In this document: positions 1-10,822 of the stretch, in pieces
Layout: every line of letters begins with the position of its first letter
Numbering within the stretch: the first letter of the stretch is position 1
Assembly: GCF_009730915.1 (NCBI RefSeq)
Contig: NC_052473.1
Coordinates: forward strand, 7,753,727-7,817,726
DNA from: Dioscorea cayenensis subsp. rotundata
Lineage: Eukaryota; Streptophyta; Magnoliopsida; Dioscoreales; Dioscoreaceae
DNA length: 64,000 bases
Reading direction: 5' to 3'
Notes under the pieces: model-generated
What the model was told of the DNA's origin: nothing
Seen by the model: only the letters and a program-made list of their open reading frames with translations
Databases searched by the model: none
Program-made: the position numbers and the translations under genes

Positions 1-587
1 TCCGCTGGGGCTTAGTTGTGGGTGTAATGGAGTGAAGCGCAGAAGTGATCTTAGTATCTAGGGCTTAATTATGGTTAGGGACCTTCCACCTGAACCAAAG
101 GTTTAGGTCTATAATTAGGAAGTGATTTATCACTTGGAATCCCTAGAGCTCATTGCAATTCTATGCGAGTGCGAGATTGAGAGGTTATCCAATCTCTCCT
201 CCGGTACATGTATAGAGTTAGGCATGGTTGACCTTAGACTTGGGACTATGTAATTAAGGATTTCCATGACTCACTGTTGCATTAATTAGGAATCATAATA
301 GGTGTTCCTGCACTTGAAACGATTTTCCTTAGGTGGAGCAATATTCGGGTACCCAATCTTTATTGATTGCCTTACCTTCTCCTTTACTTGTGCTCTCTTA
401 CTTGTAGTTTTTAATTTTGAGAATTGAATCATTGTCACATATATCACTATTCATCTTTCACATAGCTAAGAAGCGAATTAAGTGTTTTTTTATTCACTAC
501 TCCTTGTGGATACGATACCCGCTCATCCGGGATTATTACTTCGACAAACCCGTGCACTTGCGGGATATACGCAAGGGGATCTTATCA
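1..587 (+). repeat. 5' LTR of E1, 3' part only (family A)
   Basis: This is the end of a family A LTR cut by the window edge. It aligns by eye with the same portion of the LTRs ending at 12677 and 45485. Shared landmarks are the GGACCTTCCACCTG-like block near 80 and the segment ending GCAAGGGGATCTTATCA, where sister copies end CTTGTCA. The primer-binding site follows 6 nt later, which fixes this as a 5' LTR on the + strand. Confidence 0.9.
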
Positions 588-593
588 ATTTTT

Positions 594-610
594 TGGCGCC
601 GTTGCCGGGA
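594..610 (+). other. Primer-binding site, tRNA-Asp(GTC)
   Basis: The 17 nt match TGGCGCCGTTGCCGGGG at all but the last base. That sequence is the complement of the plant tRNA-Asp(GTC) 3' end including CCA. It begins 6 nt after the LTR end and would prime minus-strand synthesis. Confidence 0.9.
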
Positions 611-737
611 AGTAGGCGTTTAGAGATACTTTGCACTTTATTTTCTTAGCTATCTTACCATACATTCTATTTCATATCTTCTTATTCTATCATCGTTCTG
701 ATTTTTTTTTCTTTCTTTTTGGGTGCAGCTCCAGGTT

Positions 738-2264
738 ATGACCCAAGGGAACCCCTCAATATTGATTGAAGGAGATCTTGAGCTTGAACGTACACATAGA
801 AGAAAAGGGAAAGAGCCTGTGCAAGAACAGTCTAATCTAGCTGATTTAGAAGTGGAAGAATCTGAAAACATGGCAGAACAGAATGAGAAATAGCGAACAT
901 TATCTGATTATGCCAGACCTTCAGTGTTGGGGACGCAATCGAGTATTGTGCGTCCCCCGATTATAGCTCAGAACTTCGAGCTGAAGCCAGCATTCATCCA
1001 CATGTTACAGGAATCCGCACAGCTCAATGGTTTGGCCGATGAGGATCCAAATAGTCATATAGAGAGTTTTCTTAAGGTCTGTGATATGCTGAAGATAAAC
1101 GGGGTGACGGATGATGGCATGAAGTTGCGAGCCTTCCCATTTTCCCTAAAGTAGAGAGCGAAGCAGTGGCTACACTCATTACCTAGAGCATCAATTACCA
1201 CATGGGAGGAGATGGTAGAAGCTTTTCTTGCCTGTTATTTCCCTCCCGGAAAATCCGTAAAGCTTAGGAATGAGATCTCATCCTTTGTTCAGTTGGAATT
1301 GGAGTCTCTATTTCAGACATGGGAAAGGTTCAAGAAGCTCCTAAGAAAGTGCCCGCAACACGGATTTCCAGAGTGGATGATTGTTCAAACCTTTTACAAT
1401 GTTTTGAACCCGAGTATAAGGCAACTCTTGGATGCGGCAGCAGGAGGTACCTTAGGTAGCAAGACCCCTGATGAGGCCCATCAGTTAATTAAAGAAATGG
1501 GGTTAAACAGCTACCAATGGAATGCTAGGGAGAAGAAAAAGATGGCCGGTCTCCATGAGATAGATGCCGTAACATCATTGGTGGCTCAAGTGGAAAATTT
1601 GAGTAAGAAGTTAGATCTTCTAACTTTAAATAGAGTAGCGGCCGTGACGAATTGCAACGGGTGTGGTGGAGGACATGCTCTCTCTGATTGCTTGATCTCT
1701 ATTGGTTATATATCTTCGGTGGAGAACGTTGATTTTGTAGGTAATGGCATGAGACCTCAAGGAAACCCATATAGCAATACCCAAAATCTGGGTTGGAAGA
1801 ATCATCCCAATTTCTCATGGAGCAATCAGGGTCCACCAAAGCCCATGTGGACACTGGGTTTCCAACCACAACAACAAGCCGTGCATGTGGAAAACAGAGT
1901 TTCAGGTTTGGAAACCCAAATGAATGATTTGGAGAAGGCCTTGACTAGATTTGTGCAATCTATGAATACAAGGTTTGAATCAGTTGAGGCCACAGTTCGC
2001 AACCACACCGCTTCTTTACATAACCTTGAAAATCAGGTGGGGCACATTTCGAAGTTTCTTTCGGAAAGGCCACATGGAATCTTGCCGAGCAATACAGAGA
2101 CCAACCCTAGAGAGCAAGTGAAGGCGATCACTTTGAGAAGTGGTTGTGAGGTTGAAGGTAGGCTTCCGAGTGAGATGCCCAAAGAACACGCACCCGAGGT
2201 TATAAAGGTAGAAGAGGGAACAAGCAAAGAGAAGGAGGTGGCACCCCCACCTTTCAAGCCATGA
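738..2264 (+). pseudogene. gag: gag of E1, broken
   Basis: Capsid-type Gag of the Athila kind. The frame opens with MTQGNPSILIEG, preceded by a pyrimidine run and TGCAG, as in the other copies. The retrotransposon gag domain runs from about 950 to 1440, with the recognisable stretch around KAKQWLHSLPRASITTWEEM. A C-X2-C-X3-H-X4-C knuckle (CNGCGGGHALSDC) lies near 1655-1695. In-frame stops fall at about 889 (NEK*RT), about 1152 (FSLK*RAK) and 2262-2264. The C-terminal half (1480-2260) is otherwise open. It cannot make full-length Gag. E9 gag at 45637 is the best guide to the intact form. Confidence 0.88.
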
Positions 2265-2327
2265 ATCCCTTATCCCTCTATATTGAAAAATGACGAAGGG
2301 GATGAATAGTACAAGAAGTTCCTGAGT

Positions 2328-3220
2328 TTGTTGAAGCAACTCCACATTAATATTCCTTTTGTTGAGGCATTGGCCCAAATGCCTAAGTATGCGAATTTCT
2401 TGAAAGACTTGTTGACCAACAAGAGAAAGTTGGAGGAGAGTGCTTCGGTGGTTCTAGATGCTTCATGCTCGGCGGTGTTGCAAAGGAACATGCCGAACAA
2501 AAATAAAGACCCGGGAAGCTTCATTATTCCGTGTAGCATTGGCAATATGGGTGAAGAAATGGCATTGGCGGACTCAGGGGCAAGCATCAACGTCATGCCA
2601 TACACCTTCTTTCAAAAGTTAGGCTTAGGTGAGCCTAGACCCACTCGGATGACTTTGCAATTGGCGGACCGAACAGTGAGACATCCGAGGGGTATCATCG
2701 AAGATGTACTTGTCAAGGTGGACAAGTATATATTTCCTGTAGACTTTGTGGTGCTAGACATCAGCGAGGATGCGGATGTACCCTTGATACTTAGGAGGCC
2801 ATTCTTGCGGACTTCCAAGGCATTGATTGACATGGACGACGGAGAGCTAACTTTGAGAGTTGGAGATGACAAGCTCACATACCGCCTTGCATGCAGGAAA
2901 TATTCAATCCGGACCTGTACGAGGGTTTGTTCGACCAAGAGGAGGATGATGAAGAAGTAATGATGCTTGCTTCGACTGAAGAAGTACCATCTACCCCGGG
3001 GATCTTGAAGAAGGTGCTCTAGAAAATGGAGAGGGCTAGGAGCCGCCACCAAAAATGCTCCAAAGTTGTTTGTGACGTACATGAACCGAAGAAGTTGGAT
3101 GAACCATTGGTAGGTGGCCCCAAGCCCGATAATACACCCGCTACCTTCAAGAGTTTGTGCTCATCATGCTTCCAAGTCATGGGTAAAAGGGCAACATTGA
3201 TTTATGTAAAGTTTGTATGA
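2328..3220 (+). pseudogene. Aspartic protease and tail of E1, broken
   Basis: Continuation of gag into the retropepsin. The catalytic motif LADSGASINVMP lies near 2566-2600 and the second conserved block VPLILRRPFLRTSKALID near 2789-2830 (R where sisters have G). After TYRLA near 2890 a deletion of roughly 90 bp, seen against E9, removes the acidic segment that follows the protease and shifts the frame to a stop at 2958. The C-terminal tail with LCSSCFQVMGKRAT reappears at 3026-3220 but ends in a different sequence, because about 110 bp including the normal HEPP stop and the post-pol hairpins are also missing. No reverse transcriptase follows. Confidence 0.85.
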
Positions 3221-4060
3221 ATAAATTGTTGAGTGTTGGTGTCTTGATTTTTAGATACTTATGCTGTGATTTTATTTGAGGTTTTGAGTATTCATCGTGC
3301 ATTTTCATGTGGATTTGGCGAAGTTGGGTCGTTTGAGCTTTATTTCATGGGTTTCAGTGGTAAAACTTGCATAATAGGGCAGGCTCTGAGTGTGCAAACA
3401 TGTTTAGAATTCTTTCTGCAGAGCCTGCAGGTTTTTCTAAGGCATCCAGGGAAAATGCATGGGCGTGTGGTATTTCTGCATGAACGTGGATTTGCACTGC
3501 GAGCTCATCCAGAGAAGGCGCAGGGGCGTGCGTCGACCCCTGTCAACGACCATGTGAATATTACACGCCTGTGGGCAATTTCCATACGAGCGTGTGATGT
3601 GGCAGATTATCCTGAGAGTGCATAGGGGCGTGAACTCACCCATGTGGGCGACCTTGTGAACTTCGCACGGGTGTGGATAATTTCTGCAAGCCCGTGCAAA
3701 TCTTTGCAGAGGAGCTCTCTCCATCCCGAGAAGGCACAGGGGCATGCATTTGCCCCTGTGAATTGGACTTGTGAATGTCCACGCCCGTGTGGCATTTCCG
3801 CATAGGAGTGTGGAATACTTAGGAATTTTCTTGGATGTCTAGAGAAACCATAGGGGCGTGCGGCTGCCCCTCTGGGTCGGGCTGCACGGGCGTGGGTATC
3901 TTCCGCATGCCCGTGCGAGAATGTTCAGAGTCAGTGGATGTTTTCCAGAGAGCGTACAGGGGCGTGCACCTGCTCCTGTGCGGTCTTTTATGGAGGCGCA
4001 AGGGCGTGGGTAATTTCCGCACGCCCGTGCAGATGTACAGAATACCAAGAGGCGCGATGT
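3221..4060 (+). repeat. Post-pol spacer and five-unit palindrome array of E1
   Basis: 3221-3440 is non-coding spacer shared with E9 and E3. From about 3445 a degenerate tandem array begins. Type II palindromes (CACAGGGGCGTG...CCCCTGTG) start near 3520, 3621, 3736, 3850 and 3957, a period of 101-115 bp. Between them stand type I palindromes (CACGGGCGTG...GGAATTTCC...CACGCCCGTG). Open frames across this stretch result from its base composition and are not genes. Confidence 0.85.
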
Positions 4061-4488
4061 CTTTTTAAAGAAAAGTCGTTTATCTTCTTCTTTACATCCT
4101 CCATTCTTCTGAGAGAACTCACACATCATTCTCTAACCTCTTAGCGGCTATTTGGTAGGATTTTCACGAGGTTTTCCGGCTGAATCTAAATTCTCTCATC
4201 TCAACTCGTCGATAAGCCCTATTCTTGATTCTCTTCATAAATTCATGATTTTCATTGATGAATCTAGTTAATAATGCTTTGTTTATTTAATTAGAATGAT
4301 TATTTATGTTTAGAACGGAGTTAGAAGTAATTGTACGTTGTATTTTTGGATTTTTTTAGGCACGGCCGTGAGGTTTTCACGCCTCGTGGATCCACACGGG
4401 CATGCAGAAATTCCGCACGACCATGTGGATTTTTGCAGCATTAGTTAATCAACTTGTTTGATCGATCTCCTTTCAAATTTTGCAAATT
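4061..4488 (+). promoter_or_regulatory. Internal promoter-like cassette of E1 (decayed splice sites)
   Basis: CTTTTTAAAG at 4061-4070 is a TATA-like box just after the array. The leader contains the conserved ACACATCATTCTC block and then CTCGTCG-ATAAGCCC near 4205-4218, where sisters have CTCGTCG-GTAAGCCC, so the donor GT has become AT. The acceptor position reads TTTTGCAA instead of TTTTGCAG, 3 nt before the ATG at 4489. A further palindrome pair lies inside the would-be intron near 4360-4435. Promoter and splicing functions are inferred from conservation across copies. Confidence 0.5.
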
Positions 4489-5528
4489 ATGGCCCCTCGG
4501 TCGAAGAAGCAAGCTGATAAGTGGCCGACATTATTCCAAGATGCACATCAATTTGTTCTTCGATGCGACCGTTGTCAAAGAGTCCAAAATCTATCGCGGC
4601 TCGATGAAATGCCTCAGAATCCATTTCAATTTTGTGAGATATTTGATGTTTGGGGTATTGACTTTATGGGCCCGTTTCCAAAGTCCAACGGTAATCAATA
4701 CATTCTGGTTGCGGTTGACTATGTCTCTAAATGGGTGGTGGCTCAAGCTTTACCTACTAATGATGCTAGAACCATGGTCAAATTTCTGAAGAACTTGTTT
4801 ACTCGATTTGGGCCCCCACGAATTATCATTAGTGATCGAGGGACTCATTTCTGTAACACTCGACTTGAGAAAGTGTTGGAGCGTTATGGAGTGCACTATC
4901 GCCTTGCTACCCTCTACGACCCACAGACAAGCAGTCAAGTGGAAGTCACAAATGGAGAGCTTAAGAGAATTCTGACAAAATTCATAGAACGAGGAAAACA
5001 AGTTGGTCATAACTTATAGATGACACACTTTGTGCTCACAGGACGGCCTATAAAACTCTAATAGGTACCACACCCTATAACTTGGTATATGGTAAATCAT
5101 GTCACTTGACCATTGAGTTAAAGCATAGAGCCTTTTGGGCCATCAAGGCCATAAATTTTAACTTGAGTAAGGAAGGGGAACAAAGAATGCTTTATCTCAA
5201 TGAGTTGGATGAATGGAGGATGAAGGCATATGAGAATGCAAGGATTTACAAGGAGATAATTCAACAATGGCACGAGAAGCCTATAAAAAACCTAAAGGAG
5301 TTCAACATCGGCGATCAAGTATTATTGTTCAACTCTCATCTGAGGCTATTTTTGGGGAAGCTTAATTCAAGATGGTTTGTGCCATATACTATTACCAAGG
5401 TGTCACCCTATGGCGCTATTGAAATTTCTCATCCAGAGAAATGTACATTCAAGGTGAACGGACATCGGCTAAAACCTTTTTTTGGTGGGGAGGTAAGTAA
5501 AGATGACAAGGAAGTATTCTTTCTCTGA
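4489..5528 (+). pseudogene. ORF-1 start fused to integrase
   Basis: The first 13 codons ([13 protein letters not shown]) match the ORF-1 start of E8 and E9. From [10 protein letters not shown] onward the frame is Ty3/gypsy integrase: the CDRCQR half of the zinc-binding domain, the first catalytic Asp in [10 protein letters not shown], the second in [11 protein letters not shown], and the Glu in [14 protein letters not shown] frameshift and stop near 4995-5019 break the core. The C-terminal domain resumes at 5082 with GDQVLLFNSHLRLF and ends ...KVNGHRLKPFF. The HH part of the zinc finger and all of RT and RNase H are missing. The join falls at a shared GGCC (ORF-1 AAGAGGCCA against integrase TGGCC), which suggests template switching or end joining. 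Confidence 0.82.
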
Positions 5529-5867
5529 GAGCCCCCGTGAGGTAAGAAGAGGTACATCAAGCTGAGTGACGTTAAACAAGTGCTACTTGGGAGGCAACCC
5601 AAGCCTTTACTATTTTCTAAGTTTTAGTTAGTATTTGTTTGAATAAGGCTTTGAGTGTTGGTGTCTTGATTTTTACATGCTATTGTGGTGATTTTCTCAT
5701 GGATCTTTGGTGTTTTCATGTGCTTAAATGTGTTTTGGTAAAGTTTCTTGGTCGTTTGAGTGTGTTTTTTATGTTTCTTTGGTTACTTTTGCATAATATG
5801 GACAGGCTTGGAGTACTTATAAATGTTCAAAAATTTTTAAGTTTGTGGTTTTTTCTAAGTAATCCAG
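5529..5867 (+). other. Post-pol paired hairpins and spacer of the E1 integrase half
   Basis: Directly after the pol stop come two inverted repeats seen after pol in all well-preserved copies. One is ACATCAAGCTGAGTGACGT near 5553-5571. The other is CTTGGGAGGCAACCCAAG at 5586-5603, with a 6-bp stem. The rest is AT-rich spacer similar to 48257-48525, with no coding potential that I recognise. Confidence 0.65.
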
Positions 5868-6360
5868 AGAAAACACACGGCCGTGTGGAAATTCTACACT
5901 GGCATGTGTTTGCATTCAGAGCTCATCCTAAGAGGACACAGGGGTGTACGTTTGCCCCTGTGAATGACCTTATAATGGTCACACGCTCGTCTTTAATTTC
6001 CACACAGGCGTGTATCTCTCTGGAGAGGGTTAGAGAGCTATCCCGAGAAGACACATGGGCGTGTGAATACCCCTGTGAGTACCCTTATGAGGATCCACAT
6101 GCCTGTGTGGAATCTCTACAGTGCGTGTCGAACACTTACAATTTTTTTTAGTTGGACAGAGAAGCCACAGGGGCGTGTGGGTACCCCTGTAGGTCGAGCA
6201 CACGGGCATGGAGAATTTCCACACCCCCATGTGGATGTGTTCAGAGATGCATTGTGATATCCTAAGAGCACACAAGGGCGTGTGTCAGCACCTGTGAAGT
6301 GCCCAAGTGGAGGCAGACTGGCGTGTGTAATTTCCACACGCCCGTGTGGATGTTCAGAAT
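5868..6360 (+). repeat. Second palindrome array of E1
   Basis: A four-to-five-unit version of the array, belonging to the integrase-bearing half. Type II palindromes start near 5937, 6052, 6165 and 6271, so spacings are 115, 113 and 106 bp. E1 therefore carries two arrays in the same orientation, as expected if it is a chimera of two elements. Confidence 0.85.
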
Positions 6361-6632
6361 TCAACAGGCCGCTTAGACAACATACTCATTCACTCTCCCC
6401 GATCTTGCACCACCAATTTAGAGAGGGTTTACTTGAGTTTTCCAACCGATTTCAAGTTTTTCTTCTTCATCTCGTCGGTAAACCCTTATTCTCTCTTTTC
6501 TTTGCCATTACTTGATTTATTTGTTTAAACTAGAGAATGTGCTCCTTTTCTATGCTAAAGTGGTTAATGCATGTTTAGAATTAGTTTAGAAATAGTTTTT
6601 TTGTTTATTTGTGGATTTTTAGTATAGTGGCT
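6361..6632 (+). promoter_or_regulatory. Leader of the second cassette, cut by E2
   Basis: This corresponds to the leader after the array in other copies. CTCGTCGGTAAACCC at 6471-6485 is a clear donor-like site at the conserved place. The TTTAAA-type box is not evident here. The sequence is interrupted by the E2 LTR at 6633 before the acceptor is reached. Confidence 0.45.
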
Positions 6633-8313
6633 TGACAGTGCCCCTTGCGTGTTACCCACAAGTACACTAGTTTGTCGAAGTAATAAATCTAAGTGTAAGG
6701 GGTATCGTATCCACAGGGAGTATTGAATAATGATTGTGTTGATAAAATGTGATACAAATAGAAATAAAGAAACAAGAATGAAAGGCACGAGTAAGTGAGA
6801 GGAAAGGCAATCGATAGAAGTGGAGTGCTCGAACAATGCTCCCCCTAGGACTAATGTTTCAAGTGCAAGACCTACTATAATACTTCCTAATTAATGCTTA
6901 TTGAGTCGTGGAAATCCTAAAGCACACAGTCCCAAAACTATGGACAACCGTGACTAACTCTACACTATGTTCTGGAAGAGAAATCGCTCAGTCTTAACAC
7001 CTCACATTGTAAAAAGTTGCATGGAGTTCTATGGATTCCAAGTGATAAACCCTATTCCTATGTGTAGATCTAACCTTTGGTCCAGGAAAAAGACCCCTAG
7101 TCACAATTAAGCCAAAAAACTAAAGTTCACTTCAATGTTTCACTCTGTAACTCGCGCAATTAAGTCCCAGTCATCCTTTAGCACTTCACTCTATTGTGAC
7201 CGCAAAGACCTCTAGGGAATGGAGGTAGCATAAATCACATCGGATTAGAAAGGGGACGCTCCGCTACCTCTCGACTCGCCCTCTCAACCCTCTCCAATCT
7301 AGCATTGGCTAATCCTCATGATGTGTCACACATCCACAAAGGCTACCAAGATGGATTCTCAACCCTAGTGTCACTCTAAGGAAGAAATCATTCAACAAGC
7401 ATTCAAAATTGGAACTCAATTAAAAATATCAATTAAGGAAAGCATAATAAAAGGTCAATGAAACAATAACATCCTAGGGTTTAAACAATCCAAGTACCCA
7501 CTAAGGGGGTTTAGCTCTCCATGGAGCAAGATATAATTAATAATTAAATCGAATGTAAAAACAAGTAATCCATAAGAAAAATCCCCTCGGTATTTGTGTC
7601 GATGGTCTTGTGGAGTAGCCTCTTCTTCTAGGAAGGTCCCCTTGTCCTGCCTAGGGAACACTTCCCCAGATCGGTGCCAATGAAAGCAACCCCAATAACC
7701 TTCTTCCAAGAGAAATGCGGTGTCCAATCTGTAGGACCACTCCAAAGACATGCCAAAAACCTCTCAAAACCCTAGCTGATGGCCTCTCAAAAGATGGAGA
7801 AAAGTTGGAGAGAAGGGTGGAATAGTAACTGCTATAGTGTGCTTCTATAGTGATTTGTTACAGTACCTGCTACAGTACTCCACAAAAACACTCCCAATTC
7901 CACACTTTTCATCGAGGCTACATAAACGGGCACATGTTTATGCCATAGATCACAACTTTTCTTCAATCGAAGGCCTCATTGGAAAAGATCTTGCTATCAT
8001 GCACAAGTCGGGACACGCAAATGTAACTATCTTCGTGCCCCTCCAACTCATTGTAATGACTTGAATACATGAAGTTTGGCACCACTTCATGTATCTTAGA
8101 GCCCCACTTATGACTTCGCATTTCTTCCTTCCAAGATTCCACCAAATAGTGCTTTCACGATCTACTTTTGGCTTCTTTTTTTAATACTTAGCTTCACAAC
8201 TCTACATGCGCAAAAGAACACAAATACACATATTTTAGTGCTTAAACCTGTTAAAAGTAATGCTCATCGCAAGGAAAGAACACTTCACATTCTTAACACA
8301 CAAGCACTTATCA
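6633..8313 (-). repeat. 3' LTR of E2 (family A variant) lacking the promoter array
   Basis: The termini read TGATAAGTGC and CACTGTCA on the - strand. At 1681 bp it is about 170-200 bp shorter than the related E6 LTR. Compared with E6, the palindrome unit and the TATTTAAAG box are missing between the CTATAGCAGTTACTA block near 7820-7850 and the TTCTCC block near 7800. It shares with E6 the variant TATCTTGCTCCATGGAGAG, so E2 and E6 are one subfamily. Confidence 0.88.
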
Positions 8314-8352
8314 AACTCCCCCACACTTAAGCTTTTGCTTGTTCTCAAGCAA
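8314..8352 (-). other. Polypurine tract and upstream hairpin of E2
   Basis: On the - strand AAGTGTGGGGGAGTT abuts the LTR and would prime plus-strand synthesis. Just upstream, 8335-8352 is a perfect inverted repeat of the TTGCTTGAGAACAAGCAA type, the same hairpin as in the other family A and B copies. Confidence 0.85.
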
Positions 8353-8880
8353 AAATAAACATTGAAGCATAGAAGAAGGAAAAATTGGAAGTGCTTTGCC
8401 TTAGGTTCACCAAAGCATGAAAGGAGAGCGTTCTACAAAAAAGGGAACTTTTAACACTAAATACGAAAAAATCGATGCTCTAGCTAAAAACTTGAATCAA
8501 AAAGGACAACAAACCCGACATCGTGTAAGTGTATAAACTCACTCAATTAAACCCAAGGTATACTTCTCAAAGTTCTAAGTACAAGGGACTTATTTAACTA
8601 CACGCATAACAAAACAAAAAGATGGTAGTAGCTTCACACATCCTCTAAGGTAGCCCTTTTCCGAAGCGGCCGCTAAGGTGGCTTTCACACTTTCCAGACG
8701 GTAGCTCTTTCTACCGGGGAGGTAGCTTTCACTCATCCCATGAGATAGCTCTTTCTCTCATCAGGGCATAACTAGTATCTGACTTATTAGAGTAGATTCA
8801 TACTTCATTAGTGGTAGCTCTTTCCACCCAAAATGCACAACTAAACAATATGTCTATTTATTTTCTTTTCTTTTTTTGAA

Positions 8881-8911
<31 letters not shown>

Positions 8912-9186
8912 TATTATTTATTTATTTTTTATAATTTCTTTAGCATAATAAAAGAACAAGAAACAAAACTAATTAGTCCCTTAAACATTTTACTTGAGTT
9001 TCCAAACGAGTTTCATGAGTGAGTGGTGCAACAAATATCAATCAGTCAAAAAATCCTAGAAATTCAACTAAAAAACTAGAGCATGAGAACATTTAATGTT
9101 AAAATGTCTCCTAAACTCAAGAATACAAACATTTGCAACTAAGGTGAACTACCATTGGTTATGTGAGCGTGTATGTCAATCAAAAC
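8353..9186 (-). other. 3' untranslated region of E2
   Basis: Non-coding. 8622-8829 holds the repeated GGTAGCTCTTTCTACC-like stem-loop block present in every family A 3' region. 8881-8930 is an (ATT)n microsatellite. The remainder matches 3' regions of E3 and E9 and has no believable ORF. Confidence 0.8.
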
Positions 9187-10180
9187 TTATGTAAAAGACA
9201 TATACAAAGTGAACTCCCCCATACTTAAGATGTACATTGCCCTCAATGTGCACATGCAAGCACAATAGAAAGTATAGCAATCATGTAAATATGTGGGAGT
9301 GGGCAATTGAAACAATACTCCCCTGACTGCAAATATCCACACTGGTGGGTGTTCGTGTGCCATATAGGTTGCCTCTGTCTGATCCTGCTTGCGATATGCA
9401 TCTAGTGCCAGCTTAGAACCATCTACTACAACTCTCTCGGTCGCAAACGGTTCTGATGGGGGTACCTTAAGTACATAAACCCTGTCCGGGTACTTCTTGA
9501 CCATGTCCATGAGCCTCATCATCTGTAACCCGAGGGGTGTTGGCACTGTAGTCTTCTCAGCTTCTCTGATCATGTCTCGTAATCCCATCCTCAGGAGGAG
9601 TCTAGTCATATAAGGGCTGGAGAAAATAACACCAATCCTAGAATAATGTTCATGATGCCTCAGGTACTCTGCTATGATGTGCGCTAAGTGAATCGGCTCG
9701 CTTCACACCATGGAGTATAGTATAAAAGTTCGAATCTACTCAGGACTCTAGTACTATCATCGTGGCAGTTCATTGATCTACTCAGGATGGCATGAAGATA
9801 TCGGTAGCTAGGTCGGGAGAGGCATGTAGCCTTGGACACTTCCGGCTTATATCGACCCTAACCACACAATATCCTATAGCCTTTTTGGGGTGCCAAGCTA
9901 CCCAAAAAGTTGGTCGGTAGCTAATCATACTCCTCTATCTCGGTGAATGCCTCATCATATAACCCAAGTCTAACGGATAACTGTGTGACGCTCATACTAT
10001 GATGCTCTACAAAAGCTCTGAAATGAATAGCATCGACGCTATCAAAATGGGAATAAGAGCGGTCGAATACAAATAAGGCGAGCACCTCTAGCATGAGCTG
10101 GAGGATAATAGGATCACGAATAAGTAACAACCTGCTCCAAACCAACGCTGAAAGATCGGGAGAGTGCGAGAGAGTGCTCC
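9187..10180 (-). pseudogene. ORF-1 of E2, N-terminus deleted
   Basis: Remains of the third ORF. The middle part (9921-10145) reads EVLALFVFDRSYSHFD...HHSMSVTQLSVRLGLYDEAFTE, colinear with the E9 ORF-1 segment starting at 49848. The later part (9187-9609) covers IREAEKTTVPTPLGLQMMRLMDMV and then runs by deletion into 3' UTR sequence. About 110 N-terminal codons and most of the leader are gone: the short leader joins directly to the middle of the ORF near 10150. Resemblance to the Athila ORF-1 family is by eye only. I see no signal peptide or transmembrane segment in this copy. Confidence 0.72.
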
Positions 10181-10247
10181 CCTAGTGTTTGGAAGTGTGA
10201 AAATGAAAAGGTCTCGATAGATTTATAAAGAAAATCACGGCCTTATG
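10181..10247 (-). promoter_or_regulatory. TATA-like box and short leader of E2 ORF-1
   Basis: CTTTATAAATC (10220-10230 read on the - strand) stands just downstream of the palindrome array, at the place of TTTAAA boxes in other copies. It is the most canonical TATA box among the internal cassettes. The donor/acceptor part of the leader has been deleted. Confidence 0.5.
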
Positions 10248-10822
10248 ATTTCTGTACATCCACACGGGCATGTGGAAAATACCCACGCCCGTGTGACACC
10301 ACAGGAGAACCCACAGGGGCAGACGCATGCCCTGTATTCTCTAGGGATAACACTTAATACCTCTAAACATGTCCACACGGGCTTGCAGAAATTACCCACG
10401 CCTGTGTGCCCCGATCTACAGGGGTAAACGCACGCCCCAGTAGCTTCTCTGTCCACCCGAGAAAAACTATATAAGTGTTTCCCACGCCCATGTAGAATTT
10501 CCGCATGGGCGTGGATCTTCACAGGACCAGCTCACAGGGGCACTCGCACAGCCTGTGTATTCTCGGGATGGAAAGGAGCTCATCTACAGAGATCCACACG
10601 TGCGTGTGGAAATTACCCATACCCGTGTGTATAGCACAGGATCATCCACAGGGGCGAGTCCATGCCCCCGTGTCTTCTCGGGAAAAATCTTTATGTCTCT
10701 GCAGGGAAACACACGCCCATGCAGAAATTCCGCACGGGCGTGGACCATCACAAGGTCGTTCATAGGAATGAGTCCACGCCCCTGTGCCTTCTCTTGAGGA
10801 GCTCTGAACATAAACACACGCC
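10248..10822 (-). repeat. Palindrome array of E2
   Basis: Alternating type I (CACACGGGCGTG...) and type II (ACAGGGGC...) palindromes as in the other copies, read on the - strand, with about five units. The array is cut at 10822 by insertion of E3. It produces several spurious 60-95 codon frames on both strands. Confidence 0.82.

Noticed and set aside
594..610. A tRNA-Asp gene
   Set aside because: Only the 17-nt complement of the tRNA 3' end is present, as primer-binding site. No cloverleaf is seen around it or the other PBS copies.
8881..8930. (ATT)n run as a functional element
   Set aside because: An ordinary microsatellite in the E2 3' UTR, not shared with other copies.
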